Positions 22,907 to 35,075 of a stretch of 64,000 bases of DNA are shown in pieces. Source of the stretch: Rhyzopertha dominica (lineage: Eukaryota > Arthropoda > Insecta > Coleoptera > Bostrichidae); assembly GCA_025024175.1 (NCBI GenBank), contig QCXZ01000041.1, positions 25,353,786 to 25,417,785 on the forward strand. The letters are read 5' to 3'. A program made the position numbers and the translations under genes. The notes beneath the pieces were generated by a model. It was given only the letters and a program-made list of their open reading frames with translations. It made no database searches and was not told the origin of the DNA. The number at the start of each line of letters is the position of its first letter. Position 1 is the stretch's first letter.

Positions 22907-24106
22907 AATATAAATATACTATTCAGCAAGAACCAGCGAGTAGCTCCAAAGCGATCTCTTGCTAGGATAGAATATAGGGTAGAATAGTCATTTATAGGAA
23001 AGGAACACATAACAAATAAATGAAATAGGTTCTTCTAAAAGCATGCAATAAAAATAGTAATTTGCAAACGTAAAATGAACACAAGTACCTATACCTCTTG
23101 CAAAGAAAATAAACTAAAACATTCTATACAATACGGGATAATTTCGTTTAATTTAAGAAATCCACACCCATATTTATTTATTTAATGGTTTCCTGTACCA
23201 GAAACTAATACTTTTTCGGAAAGACACTGTCACTAATAATCCAAAACTGAGACACGTTAAGAAATATTTAATGCTGTCAAAAGGTAGGTATAGCAAGACT
23301 CGCGTGATCCGCAGTATGTGATTTAGCATGTGTCGCTATAAGTTGTACTGGATATGTCGAAATGAATCGTTCACCAACAACTGTTGTTGCTATTATCTTG
23401 ATTAAATACATATCCATCCCCAACAAGCACATTAATTTTACTAGGAAAGTTATGGTCTTTTTGTTCAAAGGAAATAACTAAAATAAATCATAAATTTCTG
23501 GGCTAGGGGTAAAAAAAGGTTTATCCTAACTGTGCCCGGTAGAGCTATAGAGCTAATTTTTATAGTGCTTCTAGAATTTTCAAATTTTATAATTGAAAAT
23601 ACAATTTTCGATCTGTCTGTTACAGAAGGATAGCTACTCTCTGAAATTAAATGCAGCAGAACATTTTACTCAGATAACGGCTTCAATCATGCAAATGTGT
23701 CCATATATCATGATCGTCATATATTTCCCGTCGCTCAAATTGGCCAAAGCTCAGTAGCTATTATGGCTCATTTATAAGAGACGATACATTTTAATTGTTA
23801 AAAATCAATTTTCTGTCAAATCCACTCTGTGGGTGTAAGGTACGGAGGTATCTCATTCTATAGGTGAATATTCACTTGATGTATACATTAATATGCTCTG
23901 ATACTAAGCATTCTTGCAAGCAGATGAAATAATACTAAATAACACATGGTTAAACCCTTTGCATGTGCAGTTATTATTTTCCTGTGTTATTAGAATGTTT
24001 CCCTACCAATACGACAACCAGAACATTCCCATCATTCTAATATTTCTGGGAGTAAAAACTTTACAGAAAATTTAATGGCATGAAAGAATATTCATAAGTT
24101 GTTAGC
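22907..24106. other. AT-rich non-coding DNA
   Basis: I see nothing I can name. No transposon ends or gene-like frames are present. Confidence 0.35.
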
Positions 24107-24108
24107 TA

Positions 24109-27051
24109 TGCGTTTTTTCATATAAGTTTGCAGTTACGTCATAATGTCACTTGTTATCATTGTTGCCAGGTTTACCGCTAGTTGACAAGCAAACTAACCT
24201 CACAAATTAACATTGACATTTGATCTGTCAATTCCGCATCGCTTAGTGCGTAAAATTTTATATTTGGACGTCATGGTGCAATTTCATGGGAGCACAGTGT
24301 ATCGCGGTAGTTAGTGAGCTGCATCTTGCCACATTCCTGATTTGCTCCATTTGCCTCGCAAATTTTAACTCTTAACTGTAAATAAATGGGTAAAACTGCG
24401 GTGACCCTGTGATACCCTGCTGCAGGCGTGTTGATGTTAAAACGTTTCTTAGATTTCAGAAATCCTATGCACAACAAGGAGTTCTACTTGAAAATTATAG
24501 AATACAGAACAGAAACACGACGTCGTATCGTATATATTCAAATTGAGGTTATGGTTATAACTACTGACAAAGAGAGTGACTAACAGGGGCTGTTTATAGC
24601 GGGAGTTAAATCGTTTTAGCAGTATTAACAAACTTTGTGAATACCACAGCCTCAAATGTATGGTGAACACTGTCCAACATCCCCAATAACATGAAACCTA
24701 TTCACAAAATATGAAATTATAATATCGTGTTGTGTATTGCTACAACAAATTCCAAGCTTGTTTTGTAGAAGCTTCACATTTTAGCAGATATTAATCTTGA
24801 CATCAATTGTGTAGTTTGAGATACAAAAGCAATCAGATTCCAATCTTACAAAAGCTGCTAATAGAAATATTATAGGGTTAAAATAGCTGGCAACTGCATG
24901 AAATGTATAATATCAAACATTGATAATGATCATTTACAATAACTGAAATATCAACCACCATGCCTGTAGATCCTAATCGACCAAACACTTAAAATCAGAT
25001 ATCACACTATACCTACTACAAGTATACTTTGCTATCGTTTTGACTTAAAACTTTTATGAATCAGGAAAGGGAAGAAAATCAGAAACAATAAAATTTTAAT
25101 TTGGTTATCTTAAAAGTGGAATATTTTGACCAACAAATTTTATTTGTTGACGTATTAATGCAAGACATGCACTGCATCCCCAACAAACAAATATCAAACT
25201 TTTACATCAAACCAAAAAGTGTCTATGAACATGTTCTTTTATACATATTATTAAAAGTTATATGCTGGCAAAACACTTTCAGTGGCTATTTTTTTTGTCT
25301 TGATGGAAGAGCAGGGTGGCTGCGATAGTTGGCAGTGTTCATTCTGATTAATATGAGATGCTTACACATCCGCTAGATACTGTTTAAAGTAAATTTTGCA
25401 ATAAAGATTACTTGATACATTTTACTTTTTAAGAGAAACATACATTCCTTCTTGCAGTGAAATTATTAAATCGAAATATGTATCTGAAACCTAAACTGCG
25501 AACACATTGTAGTTTTCAGCTCTGCTTTGCTGCACTTGGTAACTATTTTCAGGATAATAAATTTATGCATTCCAAAGCTGTACTTTGTGGTTGTGTTTAA
25601 GCTTTATTGAAAAGTACTTCACTTTCACTGTCATCACTATTTACATTAATTATAACTTGAGCAATATCTTCGGCATCAGGCCACCATTTGTCAATTATTT
25701 TCGACTACACTGTGGTAGGGTGCATTGTCCATAACAATAACGGATGGCTGCTCTAAATTTTTAAGTAACTCCTCTTCAAACCATCAGAGAAAATTTTCGC
25801 TGTTCATTTCACCATGGCGTAGTGTGTTTTTTGTGGCAGATGAAAATACCAATTCTGCACCATTGATGAAGCCTTTTTCATTCCCAGCATGCAATATAAT
25901 GTACCTGCAATGTAATTCGGAGCATTCAGAAACACACCGTTTGTATAAAATTAATTTATCTTCTACCATTCACTTTAGTTGACTTCACTGATCTTACATC
26001 AGCATCTTGCCAAGAACGAGCAATTGTCCCATATTGGAATATTCATGTTTCATCCAAGAAAACAAACTTGTACATATTTTGACTTGGAAGTTGTTTATAT
26101 GAGTGCAAAAATTGTATGCGCTTTGAAGCAATGTCACTAATTTCCATTAAACTACGGCGGGGGTCATATTTTTTGTATTTGAAGCCCATGGAAATTATTA
26201 ACTTCCACAGTGATGATTTGCTCCCAATAAATGCTTTTCTTTCAGTTTTATGGAAAGAGTAGATAAGGTTATGTTTACTTCTAAAATATAAAACACATTA
26301 ATAATAATGTTCTAAATGCTGACCTTGATAACTTACTTTCTTTGTACAAATCGTATATGACATCACGAATTGCAACCTGCTGAGACGAAGACAAGTTAGT
26401 GATGGGACTTGCTCTTAGTCGTTTCTTTTTTGGACTGCACACTGGCTATCCACTCCTCGCACTCGCTGACAAATGGTTTACAGTAGNCAAACTTAAGTCT
26501 AATGCGTTTGCCACATGCTACAAATTTCAATGTAGATTTGTAGGTTAGGAATTTTGTACTGTGCAAAAAACAATCATTGTATACTTAATTCTCTAACAGA
26601 CTGCAGTGGCAGTAATGATCCCCCATTCTCTAGCTCCTTCTCAAAGTAAGAGATCAAAGAAAGAAACATTTCCTTGGCTCTGCTGCTTAACGGTTTTGGC
26701 ATGTTATTCCACACGTAGTAGAAAACCTGCTTGTTTTAAGTTGTTCTCACGAACCGACCACGGCTAGTTTTAAAACAAAACTGATTTTACAGAACACCAA
26801 CGCTAACGCAACCGTAATAAGAGCAAAAAACCAAAATCACAAAAACTGTTGTAAACACGCTTTGACATTCAAAGTGAAATGTCAATCGACAGTGTCAGTG
26901 TCAAAAGATCCGACAACCATGGACACCAGTACCAACATAAATGAAATGTCACAGTCGTTCTGCACCAATGAATTGTCTGCTCCTAGGTATGTTATGGTGG
27001 CAATAAAAACAAGTAAATCATTGCGTAACTGCAAACTTATGTGAAAAACGG
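24109..27051 (-). mobile_element. Tc1/mariner-superfamily transposon, decayed (2.9 kb)
   Basis: Inverted ends of about 30 bp share the block ATAAGTTTGCAGTTACG, at 24121-24137 and as its complement at 27023-27039, with CGTTTTTTCA/CGTTTTTCA outside. TA dinucleotides at 24107-24108 and 27052-27053 flank both ends, the Tc1/mariner target site. The interior holds a DDE transposase remnant on the minus strand. The element is longer than a typical 1.3-kb Tc1, leaving about 1.5 kb on the left (24.2-25.6 kb) without a recognised function. Confidence 0.8.
25660..26702 (-). pseudogene. IS630/Tc1-type DDE transposase remnant
   Basis: On the minus strand an ATG at 26702 opens an N-terminal segment with a KEMFLSLISYFEKELE-like helix. 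Further down come QQVAIRDVIYDLYKE (near 26340), KSSLWKLIISMGFKYKK (near 26200), LDET (near 26055, first catalytic Asp), YIILHAGNEKGF (near 25890) and VIVMDNAPYHS (near 25720, second catalytic Asp). These are the signature blocks of DDE_3 transposases that cut at TA sites. Stops follow LDET and lie near 25789, and the expected third acidic residue is not visible. Several frame changes occur where small introns could lie, so part of the discontinuity may be splicing rather than decay. Confidence 0.8.
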
Positions 27052-27053
27052 TA

Positions 27054-29559
27054 TAAGTGCGTACAATGTCGCTATTTTAGTTATTTACTAAAAAACTAGC
27101 TGACACCAAAATTTCTTTATGGTTCTTCAAATATGGAAAGCGGCTCTCTGTGCTACTATGTTGCTCACATCATGACGATATAAGACAGGGAATTGGGCAT
27201 TATTTATATCACATGCACAACATAATTGGGATATTTTGAAAACGCCTGCGTTTACGATATCTACGTCTACAGCTTCTCGTTAAATCGCCATCACTAAATA
27301 AATTACTGTCTACAATTTTACGTACGTTTGAAACAATTTATGTAAACTACTTTTTTTTGAAGCTAGTCACGCGTCAGGTGTTCTAAAAGTGTGCCGGTAT
27401 CGACACTGCACATTTATTTGCTGCCATGGATACCACCACACAGATTCCTGAGGTGTCGCAAAATTGTACCTTTAAAGAGAGGTGCAGCTGACACGGCCCC
27501 GGTATTCCACAGAGGTCGCGAGTAATAACAGTAAAAACTAACCCGACTTTCAATATTTATTTTTACGGTCGACAAGCGCTGTAGCGCTATATTAATTTTT
27601 CAGTGCGACACAGTAGAGCTCGTAAAGCCCAGTTTTTACAGTTTTCGGTTTACGTGAGCCCACTCCTTAGGTATACAAATTTGGTGGATGCATTATACAA
27701 CCACTTTAGGTTTTACAGTTTCAATTACTCGAGTCCTGAGGGTTTCACCTTGACACCCCAAGGTGGGGAGTTGTCGAAATTAATCAAGTCTCTTAACGTA
27801 GCGACAAAATTTTCCGACGGGATGTAAAATGAAAAGGACCCTGGGGTCCCGAAGTAGTGAAGTGTTACCGGAACGAAATGTGCAAATTTTCTGCCTCCTC
27901 ACCAGCAGCGGTATGGCAGTAAATATTTAGTTAAAGGAGTTAGAGGAGAGAGACAAATTATGAAGAGAAGCTGCATTTGCTTGTTTTACTAATTTTTTTT
28001 TAAGTGAGCCTCACTATGCTGAATTTTATATAATTAGACCAGCAGTAATAGGCAAAAAAATCCAAATGTCTTCCAGCTTTTTTGTAGCTTAATGTTGTTA
28101 TATATGGTAAAAATAATTTTACTTCACTCTTAAAGATCCGGAAACTGTTTAAATAAAAACTTTGTTGCCGTTTTGATTAAAAGATGCAAACATTTATCAA
28201 ATTCGGGGATATTTTTAATTAACGATTTTCAGCAAAATATTAAATTTGCTAAATCCCTTGTAAGCGGTAACAAATTATTTGTAAAAATATCTAATGTTTT
28301 ACAACAGTGTTAAAATTTACTTACGCATAAAGCATTGTATACATTTGCAAACTGGTAAACTGCATGCAACAGCAATACGTTTAAAAAATATTTTATTTAT
28401 TTATTAGATTTTATTTTTGCTAAAAAAATATCAAATATTGTGAAATGCCCAAAGCAATATTATGAAATTTGCTAACTTTATTGATTAAGGCAATAACATG
28501 AATAACAATAAAAAGATATTTTTTCAGCAATTAAAAATTACCTAGATTTCGCAAATGTTACGTTTGAAAATTTATGTATAAGCTACAATAGTATATTAAG
28601 CATCAAGTGCTGCAAACACGTGATTGTGATACGAATAGTTTGTAACGCGATCCATGCATTGGCTGTTTAAGAAGTGATTTTTTATATTATGTTTTCTATT
28701 GAGGCTCCTGCAAACCTTATTTATTGTTATATTTTTTTGATTTATTATTCCCATTATGTTTTGTGTTAGATAATTGATGTCGGCAGCGTTTCACATTATC
28801 TGATATTTCCGATCCTGACGCGTGAGATACCGTTTTATATTTTATGTAAGGTTATTGTTATCTTTCTATTATGTTTCAAATTTCAAATTTTAAATTTTAT
28901 TAATAAATTTTCTGACATTTTTAGATAAACCCTAACTGATAAGGAATGACATCTCACGTAATGTTTGACAAATGCATATTAAAGTTTCAAAAGTTTGTAT
29001 CTGTTCCATTTTGCCTTTTTTTCACTTTTGTTGCAATAAACTTTTTTACATTAACTTTTCCACTNCTGTTCAAAGTCTTTTCACAAATAAAACAAAAACT
29101 TGCATTCAAGTCTGAATTGTCGATCTTGATTAGAATAGTTTTCTTCATGTATATGTATATACATTGCTTTCAATTAGCAGATTGCAAAGTTAATATTGTT
29201 AAAAAATATCTATTCCAATAATCGATTCTTAAAGATGCTGAATATTCACAACTTTCTATAAAAAAAGCAATAAATTTGAATTTGAAGGTATTTGGCATTA
29301 TGTTAATTTTCTTTATTATTTCTACTGGTCTAGATGGCGTAATATAACTTACTACAAGTAATATAATTTATCAGTTAAATCAACTATGTTAGAATAAATT
29401 TATTTATTGAGTAACAAGCACGTAAAAACACAAAAGAAAGGAGTTAACGAAGTACGATCTACCGCTCCCTCTAAATCAAAGAACAAAAACGAGAAAGAGA
29501 AGTCAGTATAATAATTAATAATAAGTATCCAAAGTATATAAATAAAATTAATAATTAGG
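27054..29559. other. AT-rich non-coding DNA
   Basis: Long AT-rich runs, one ambiguous base at 29065, and no supported gene. A somewhat GC-richer segment around 27360-27900 has frames on the plus strand but no domain. Confidence 0.35.
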
Positions 29560-30620
29560 GCCTTCTCCAAAACCCACAAAGCTAGTTAATAATAATCGGA
29601 CAGTGTAAGAGTTCGGATTACCAACCTAAACTGAGGAGTACTGAAATTTAGGTATTCAAAAAATTTGTTGAATAGTACTGGGCCACTGTAAGAAAAACAA
29701 TCTCTGAATCTGTTAGCGCGATGTACAGGCACAGTGATACTGTTCCTTCTAGAGTTGAATCGATATCAGATCTCTTTAACAAAGAAAAACGATAAAAGAG
29801 CAGCATATAAGTAACACATTCTATTATGAAAATTCATTTCTTGAAAACCAATGATGTAGGGCGTCATGTGATCTCTGTAGGGTATATTGCAAATAAAATA
29901 GTATGCATGCGTTTTGTATACGTTGCAATATTAACTTATTGTATTATAGCAAGAAGTCATAGTTAACCATAACCACAATAATAAATATGGGTTACCATGA
30001 TTAAGCTTGAAGCCATACTTCTGACAAGATTGCGATGCTATAGGACTCAGTATTTATTAGGTCGACAGCTTGTTCAAATTCTTTCAACTGAAACTAATCA
30101 TATACTTGAATACCGTCGGCATACAAAAGAGACCGAGCGCAACCCAGCACCATGTCTATATCAAATAAATAGAGAAAGCATAGGACCTAAGATGCTCCCC
30201 TGGAGAACACCGGTATGTGCAGCTTCCAGGTTAAACTAGCTAGTGCTTGAAATAAATATTTCTTGAGAAGCCTGAATACCCAATCCCAACCTGTATACCC
30301 AAAACTATACACTTTTACTTTGTACCAAGTAGTTCGTAATTAACAAGAGCAATGAATTATCCGCTGATTCTGTTATACCATTTACCAGAAGTACTTTTAA
30401 AATAGCTTTTATGAAAACCAGACTCCATTTCATGTAGCGCCTGATTTCATTTTAAAAAGATTTTAATTTTAGCGGCTACCAATTTTACAAAAACCTTAGA
30501 AATTGCTGTGAGGATACAAACAGGTCGGAAATCGCTAAATGCCTTTGAACGACAGTACTTTTGAAATGAGCCTTATATTGTTATTTGTCCATAAATTAGG
30601 AAAAGTACTGCATCTGATTA
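29560..30620 (-). pseudogene. Non-LTR retrotransposon (Jockey/CR1-like) reverse transcriptase, 3' part
   Basis: Reading the minus strand, FRPVCILTAISKVF near 30510 is RT motif 1-2, ESGFHKSY lies near 30415, GVLQGSILGP near 30205 is the motif before the catalytic palm, and LLYADGIQVYD near 30125 is the catalytic F/Y-A-D-D block with the second Asp changed to Gly. The C-terminal signature of the group, VHRANRFRDCFSYSGP, is at about 29680-29730. Stops and frame changes occur throughout. The order shows a Jockey/CR1-type LINE, truncated at its 5' side near 30.6 kb. With the catalytic Asp lost, the copy is inactive. Confidence 0.85.
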
Positions 30621-31899
30621 TTTGACTAATTGAAATATATTCACTGCAAAAACATGACAAAAGCCTTTTTATGTTTGTGTCGTCAATGCTTCAGATTTAA
30701 TTGCCTTAAAATCATTCAACACATCTTGGTTCATTTCAGATAATAAAATAAAAACCTAATCAATGTTGTTACTGTTACAAAATGTCAATAAATTTTTATC
30801 GAATTGACTGTCACATTAGTGAAAATAGTTTTAGTTTGAAGGCTTCCGTGGTTGTTGTCGAAGACATGTTGTTTTTCAGGCTGGTTAGCACGTTGCTTGT
30901 TTTGTCTAGACCAAGTGAGAGTTATTTTGTTCGTTGGGTAAAGTTAATTCTGCAGGTAAACCTGAATTCGATATCCTTGCTCAGTTTCCCAAATTTCCCA
31001 CGATAAGTTTTGATTTGGTTTATATCCATTAATTACAAAATTCATGTAGGCTTCCTCTTCACGATTTATTGCAACTTTCACATAATTACAATCGATACAT
31101 AATACTCTCTTGATGCCACTATTATTTTCTGTAAGTATCTGCGATAAGCTGTTGTTTAGTCTAAATAGATTTTTAAATAATAATTTATTCCTTGTGAAAA
31201 ACACAGGTCAACTTGTTATGACAGAAGCAAACAGCTGCATTAATTACATTTTCAAGGATTACTTGAACTGTGGTTACATTAGAAATTGCAAATACATGAC
31301 GAATACATAACACCTAAATTTCTCAGCTTTATTATTATTTGTCTAATCGTAAACTTGAATGTAACGTACGGACGGATTTTCTTTCATTCATAGGTACAGT
31401 GTATTCAGTATACAATATAAAAATGTTTATCTGATGAGTTGCAAATTCAAGGATTAGGTGTGGTCGAGGTAATATGAGCGAAAAATAAAGCTCACTTCCT
31501 TTAATAGTAGTACTGTCAAAACCAATGACCGCCTTATATGACCTTTACCTATTTTAAAATTGTAAAACTATTATATAGTTTTTATTAAGGAAATCTTGAA
31601 TGATTTGTAGTTCATCACATCAGAATTGTTATTAACAGAGAACAGATACAGCGGCTATAAACTTTTGATACTTTTACTTACTTACTTTCTATAAGTGGTC
31701 GTTTTTAGTATCTCGGACTAAAGTTTCTATAATTAAAAAGCATATTATTTGTAAAAGAAAATCGTGCACGTAGTTTACTTCTACCTTAACGCGCACAAAG
31801 TTTAAATAAGAGGGTGAGAAGGGATATTACACTCGCTTCGTATAAGCTATTATGCAACATATAAGTAATTTCTAATGAGAAAGACAGCTACTGCGTGCA
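30621..31899. other. AT-rich non-coding DNA
   Basis: No supported gene. The overlapping frames at 30782-31310 on both strands have no domain. Confidence 0.35.
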
Positions 31900-32340
31900 A
31901 AAAAGAACAGGTGAATCAATTTTTGTCGACCTTTAGAGAAAACTTGTCTTATTCATCCCACATTGCTTTGCTCTTCCATCTCTCAGTACGTAATCACTGG
32001 AGCCCCAATAACGGAACTGAATCCTGCGGCCCTGAAATTTTAACAAGGATGGAGTTTTTGCCTAATACACTTAATAGTTGGGGCCATTGTAATATTACAA
32101 TGGACCGCTGCTATTACATCATGGGGGCGCCCATTATCCGGATTCTACCTTTGAACTCCGGCTGCTGTTGGCGCCCTCGCATTTGCTGCTCTAACGTGCA
32201 CAACGTTAATTATACATGGTATCCGCGACTCGTGTATGGGCAAGTGAAACCCGACATCGACATGGTCTGCCCTCCTGCTTGGCCAGGAATTATTTACGTT
32301 GGCTTTGGAGGCGCTCTGCAGAAAGTTCTGAACTAAACGC
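31900..32340. other. GC-elevated island with an unassigned 153-codon frame
   Basis: The plus-strand frame 31875-32336 (153 codons) is the longest non-transposon frame here. It lies in a segment of near-balanced composition and is rich in Cys, Trp and Pro. I recognise no domain, and there is no partner exon or promoter. It could be a promoter-type CpG-rich island, a conserved non-coding element or an orphan exon. Confidence 0.3.
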
Positions 32341-32636
32341 GGCTTTTAAACTACCCTGGTACGGCATAAGTGGCATGAATATTTAATATGTTTGTTCAAT
32401 TTGCGGCTACCGAATATGTAAAAGACTTGTGCAGGGCGAATGTTACTGCAAAGAAATCAAGTCGGCTGAGCTAGGAAAAAGATATGAACGTTTTCAGAAA
32501 GCTTTGGAAAGTTATGTAATTAATTCTATCATAGATATATGTGGTGAGAAGTTATGAAATAGTAAGCTGTATGTACATAATTTCGATAGATGCATATTGA
32601 GGGTAAATGCTAAATAGTTTTAATCTCGGTTTAAAT

Positions 32637-33671
32637 TAGCGCTGTCAATGGTTACGATTAACCTGTTAACCGGTTAGGATATTGCAATATTAACCGTAAT
32701 AATCAACCCTGGAATAACCGGTTAAAGATTAACTGGTTACAAATTAATATGTCCTGAACCGGTTAAAATTTGACCTGTTATGAACCGGGTAAAAATTGAC
32801 CGGTTACGAACCAGTTAAAATTTGACCGGTTATGATCCGGTTAAAAATTGACCGGTAATGAACCAGTTAAAAACTAACCGGTTATGAACCAGTTAAAAAC
32901 TAACCGGTTATGAAACCTGCTCAATAATAACTAAATAAATTAGAAATGCAAGTATTTACGGTTCAGCCCAGACTCAAGAATGCGCGGAATAACACGTTTA
33001 GGCTCAGAGACTTGAAAACTACCACGTGCGCTAAGCACGCCCCGCTAGCGAAACGGCAGAATGCATACTCCTACAGCCGAGTAGCTTAAAAAATAACGAA
33101 CCAAATTTGAATGTTAAATCAAATGGTTAAAGGTTAGTATGTTTAATAAATTAATATTTTAAAATTGGTTGACAATTACGTACGTTCCGAGGTACGTTCA
33201 TCGCATTAGGTTAAATGCAAAAAATGGTTCAAATTAATTATCCATTAAACCGTTTATAATAGACGGGTTTTTCATTTCCATGTAAACAGGTTTTTTCCCA
33301 ACCGCTTAAATTATTAGTATTATATATTGAACCCCGAAATTTTTAAAATTTTCAAGTATGAGATGGTATAGAATATATGTTAGCCGACTAAGGGGAATGG
33401 ATTAACATAAAATCGATTAACCGGTAAACTGGAACTGGTTAACCGGTCAATTTGAATCGGTTAGCAGTCTTATCCCGTTTAACCGGTTACTTTTAATCTG
33501 TTAATCGGTTAACATAGGCCGGTTTATCGGTTAAAGTAAACCGGTTAACCGGTTAATGTGAACCGGTCAACCGGTTAACCGACGGTTTGATCATTTTTAT
33601 GAATGTTTTTCATAACCGGTTAAACTAGTCGTAGCTGCCAAACGGGATATGGCGATCAGTTGACAGCACTA
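32637..33671. mobile_element. Non-autonomous hAT-like element built of AACCGGTT palindromes, copy 1
   Basis: Ends are TAGCGCTGTCAA and TTGACAGCACTA (inverted), flanked by GTTTAAAT (32629-32636) and GTTTGAAT (33672-33679), an 8-bp target duplication with one mismatch. The inside of both ends is filled with arrays of AACCGGTTAA and ACCGGTTAAAAATTG-type units, while the middle (about 32940-33340) is unique. The arrays probably multiply a transposase-binding site. A second copy in the opposite orientation lies at 54146-55084. There is no coding sequence. Confidence 0.85.
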
Positions 33672-33679
33672 GTTTGAAT

Positions 33680-34317
33680 GGCTTATTTGTTATTGTGTGT
33701 GCGCGCGCGCCTCTCTTTGTTACCGTTAGCGTGATAGGCTGACATGTTGTAGTTCACGCCAAGGCACACCCAAAGCGACATAACTAAGCAGACGGTAAGC
33801 TGTGTTTTGGCTACTTGCATATAATATTATATTATAGTCATACGTCTTCCGTTAAACATGTATTTTGCTCCGGGCAGTGTTTATTTAGACACGACTTAGC
33901 TACAAAAGAGCCAGATTACGATCAAGGACGACCAACACGATGTAAGGAAAATCGTGCCTTTATAAAAAAGAAACAAGTAAATCATAAGCAGTAGGTATAA
34001 TTCAAGAGTTCGACTATTAAAAACGTTTATTTTCTTAAGACAAATTGATTATAAAAAGTAATTTCGCATTGCTTATAATTCATTTTTAACAATAATGATT
34101 AAACATTAAATAATAAAGAATATTTCTGTGGAGAAATTCCAATTCCAAAAATCTGATTAGTGCATCCAATTATTATCACAGAGACACCTATCTCATTAAA
34201 TGTTATTGTTAAAAAAACATAACCTAAACCTTCTTTTATATTTCAATATTAACTCTTGCCTTAACTGTCATTAAATTATTGGGTAAACAATCTTGAAGTT
34301 CCTAGTAACCTAATAAC
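33680..34317. other. Non-coding DNA with a short GT/GC microsatellite
   Basis: A (GT)n(GC)n run lies near 33693-33710. Otherwise the stretch is AT-rich and unremarkable. Confidence 0.35.
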
Positions 34318-34351
34318 TTGAAATAATCATCTGCTTTGGCCAATCTACTCT

Positions 34352-34396
34352 GACCATGCGACTAGTTTTGCTCTATTGGCGCTCATCAGGTACAGA
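34352..34396 (-). ncRNA. Hammerhead ribozyme, probably inactive
   Basis: The core CUGAUGA is intact, as are the short stem III (AC, UA loop, GU) and the following C. The GAAAC strand reads AAAAC, changing the invariant G12, and stem II has a mismatch. Strong loss of cleavage is expected. Predicted site between 34360 and 34359. Confidence 0.7.
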
Positions 34397-34600
34397 GCAA
34401 ATTGACCAAAGCAGACAGTCGCCTTTAACCGCGGCGGGCGGACTAGTGTATACTAGTATACTAGTATACTAGTGTATACAACTCATGCCCTCAGTGCCAT
34501 CTAAGCGGACATCGGCCTAGTGCTGGTTCCTATTGACGGCANCGGAAAAGTTTCTCCATCAACAAGATGAAATAATCATCTGCTTTGGTCAATCCACTCT

Positions 34601-34645
34601 AACTACGACTAGTTTCGCCCTATTGAGGCTCATCAGGTAGGGATA
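34601..34645 (-). ncRNA. Type I hammerhead ribozyme, core intact
   Basis: On the minus strand the core runs CUGAUGA, stem II (GCCU/GGGC with loop CAAUA), GAAAC, a UA loop, then GUC, with predicted cleavage between 34607 and 34606. Stem I has four pairs next to the core (CUAC/GUAG), then an internal loop and a distal CUC/GAG pairing, the kind of loop that makes the tertiary contact in natural hammerheads. Confidence 0.85.
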
Positions 34646-35075
34646 CCGAGTAAATTAACCAAAGCAAACAGCCGCCTTTAACCGCGGCAGGTGGACTGGT
34701 GTAATCTCTTATAATTATTATATATCATACAGGTAAAAATTTTGTCAATAGTAAGAATGTTCTATGCAAAAGTTCACCTACGGATAGACGCCTAGTAAAG
34801 CTCGAGAATAGAAAACACTGATTCTTTGTTTTTCATTTCAAGGCAAAATGCCCACAAAATAATTGCGGAAAACAAGCTGAGCGTCATGGACAGAAATTGA
34901 TATGCAAATAGCTAATGGTGGATTACTTATGGACGCTAATCAATGGTCAGCTGGTTATAAAGTAAAACTAAGCAAACTTTACTGTTTTATTCACTAACTA
35001 CGACTTTAAGAAACGAACAAATAATGTGTATGATTTGGTGATCGGTAATTGAACAATGAGGGATGAAAGCTACCA

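Larger units (their letters stand above)
34318..34720 (-). repeat. Tandem hammerhead units (retrozyme-like), 247-nt monomer
   Basis: Two direct copies of a unit start at about 34318 and 34568, both opening with GAAATAATCATCTGCTTTGG. Each carries a hammerhead on the minus strand followed by the ACCGCGGC block. The distance between predicted cleavage sites is 247 nt. The first unit contains a (TATACTAG)n palindromic microsatellite near 34447-34480 and an ambiguous base at 34542. Non-coding tandem units of 150-450 nt with type I hammerheads of short stem III are the published layout of metazoan retrozymes, which produce circular RNAs. Confidence 0.8.

Noticed and set aside
26558..26584. An intron with GT-AG ends in the Tc1-like transposase
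   Set aside because: The candidate is only about 25 bp, too short for splicing. The frame change is more likely an indel.
31875..32336. Host secreted Cys-rich protein
   Set aside because: No signal peptide, no known cysteine pattern, no exon partners; kept only as an unassigned island.
32637..33671. Telomere-like or satellite array
   Set aside because: The ACCGGTTAA units are bounded by inverted ends and an 8-bp duplication, with a unique centre and a second dispersed copy, so it is a transposon and not an array.
34318..34720. CRISPR-like direct repeats
   Set aside because: Only two long units that contain a ribozyme, in eukaryotic sequence with no spacers or cas genes.
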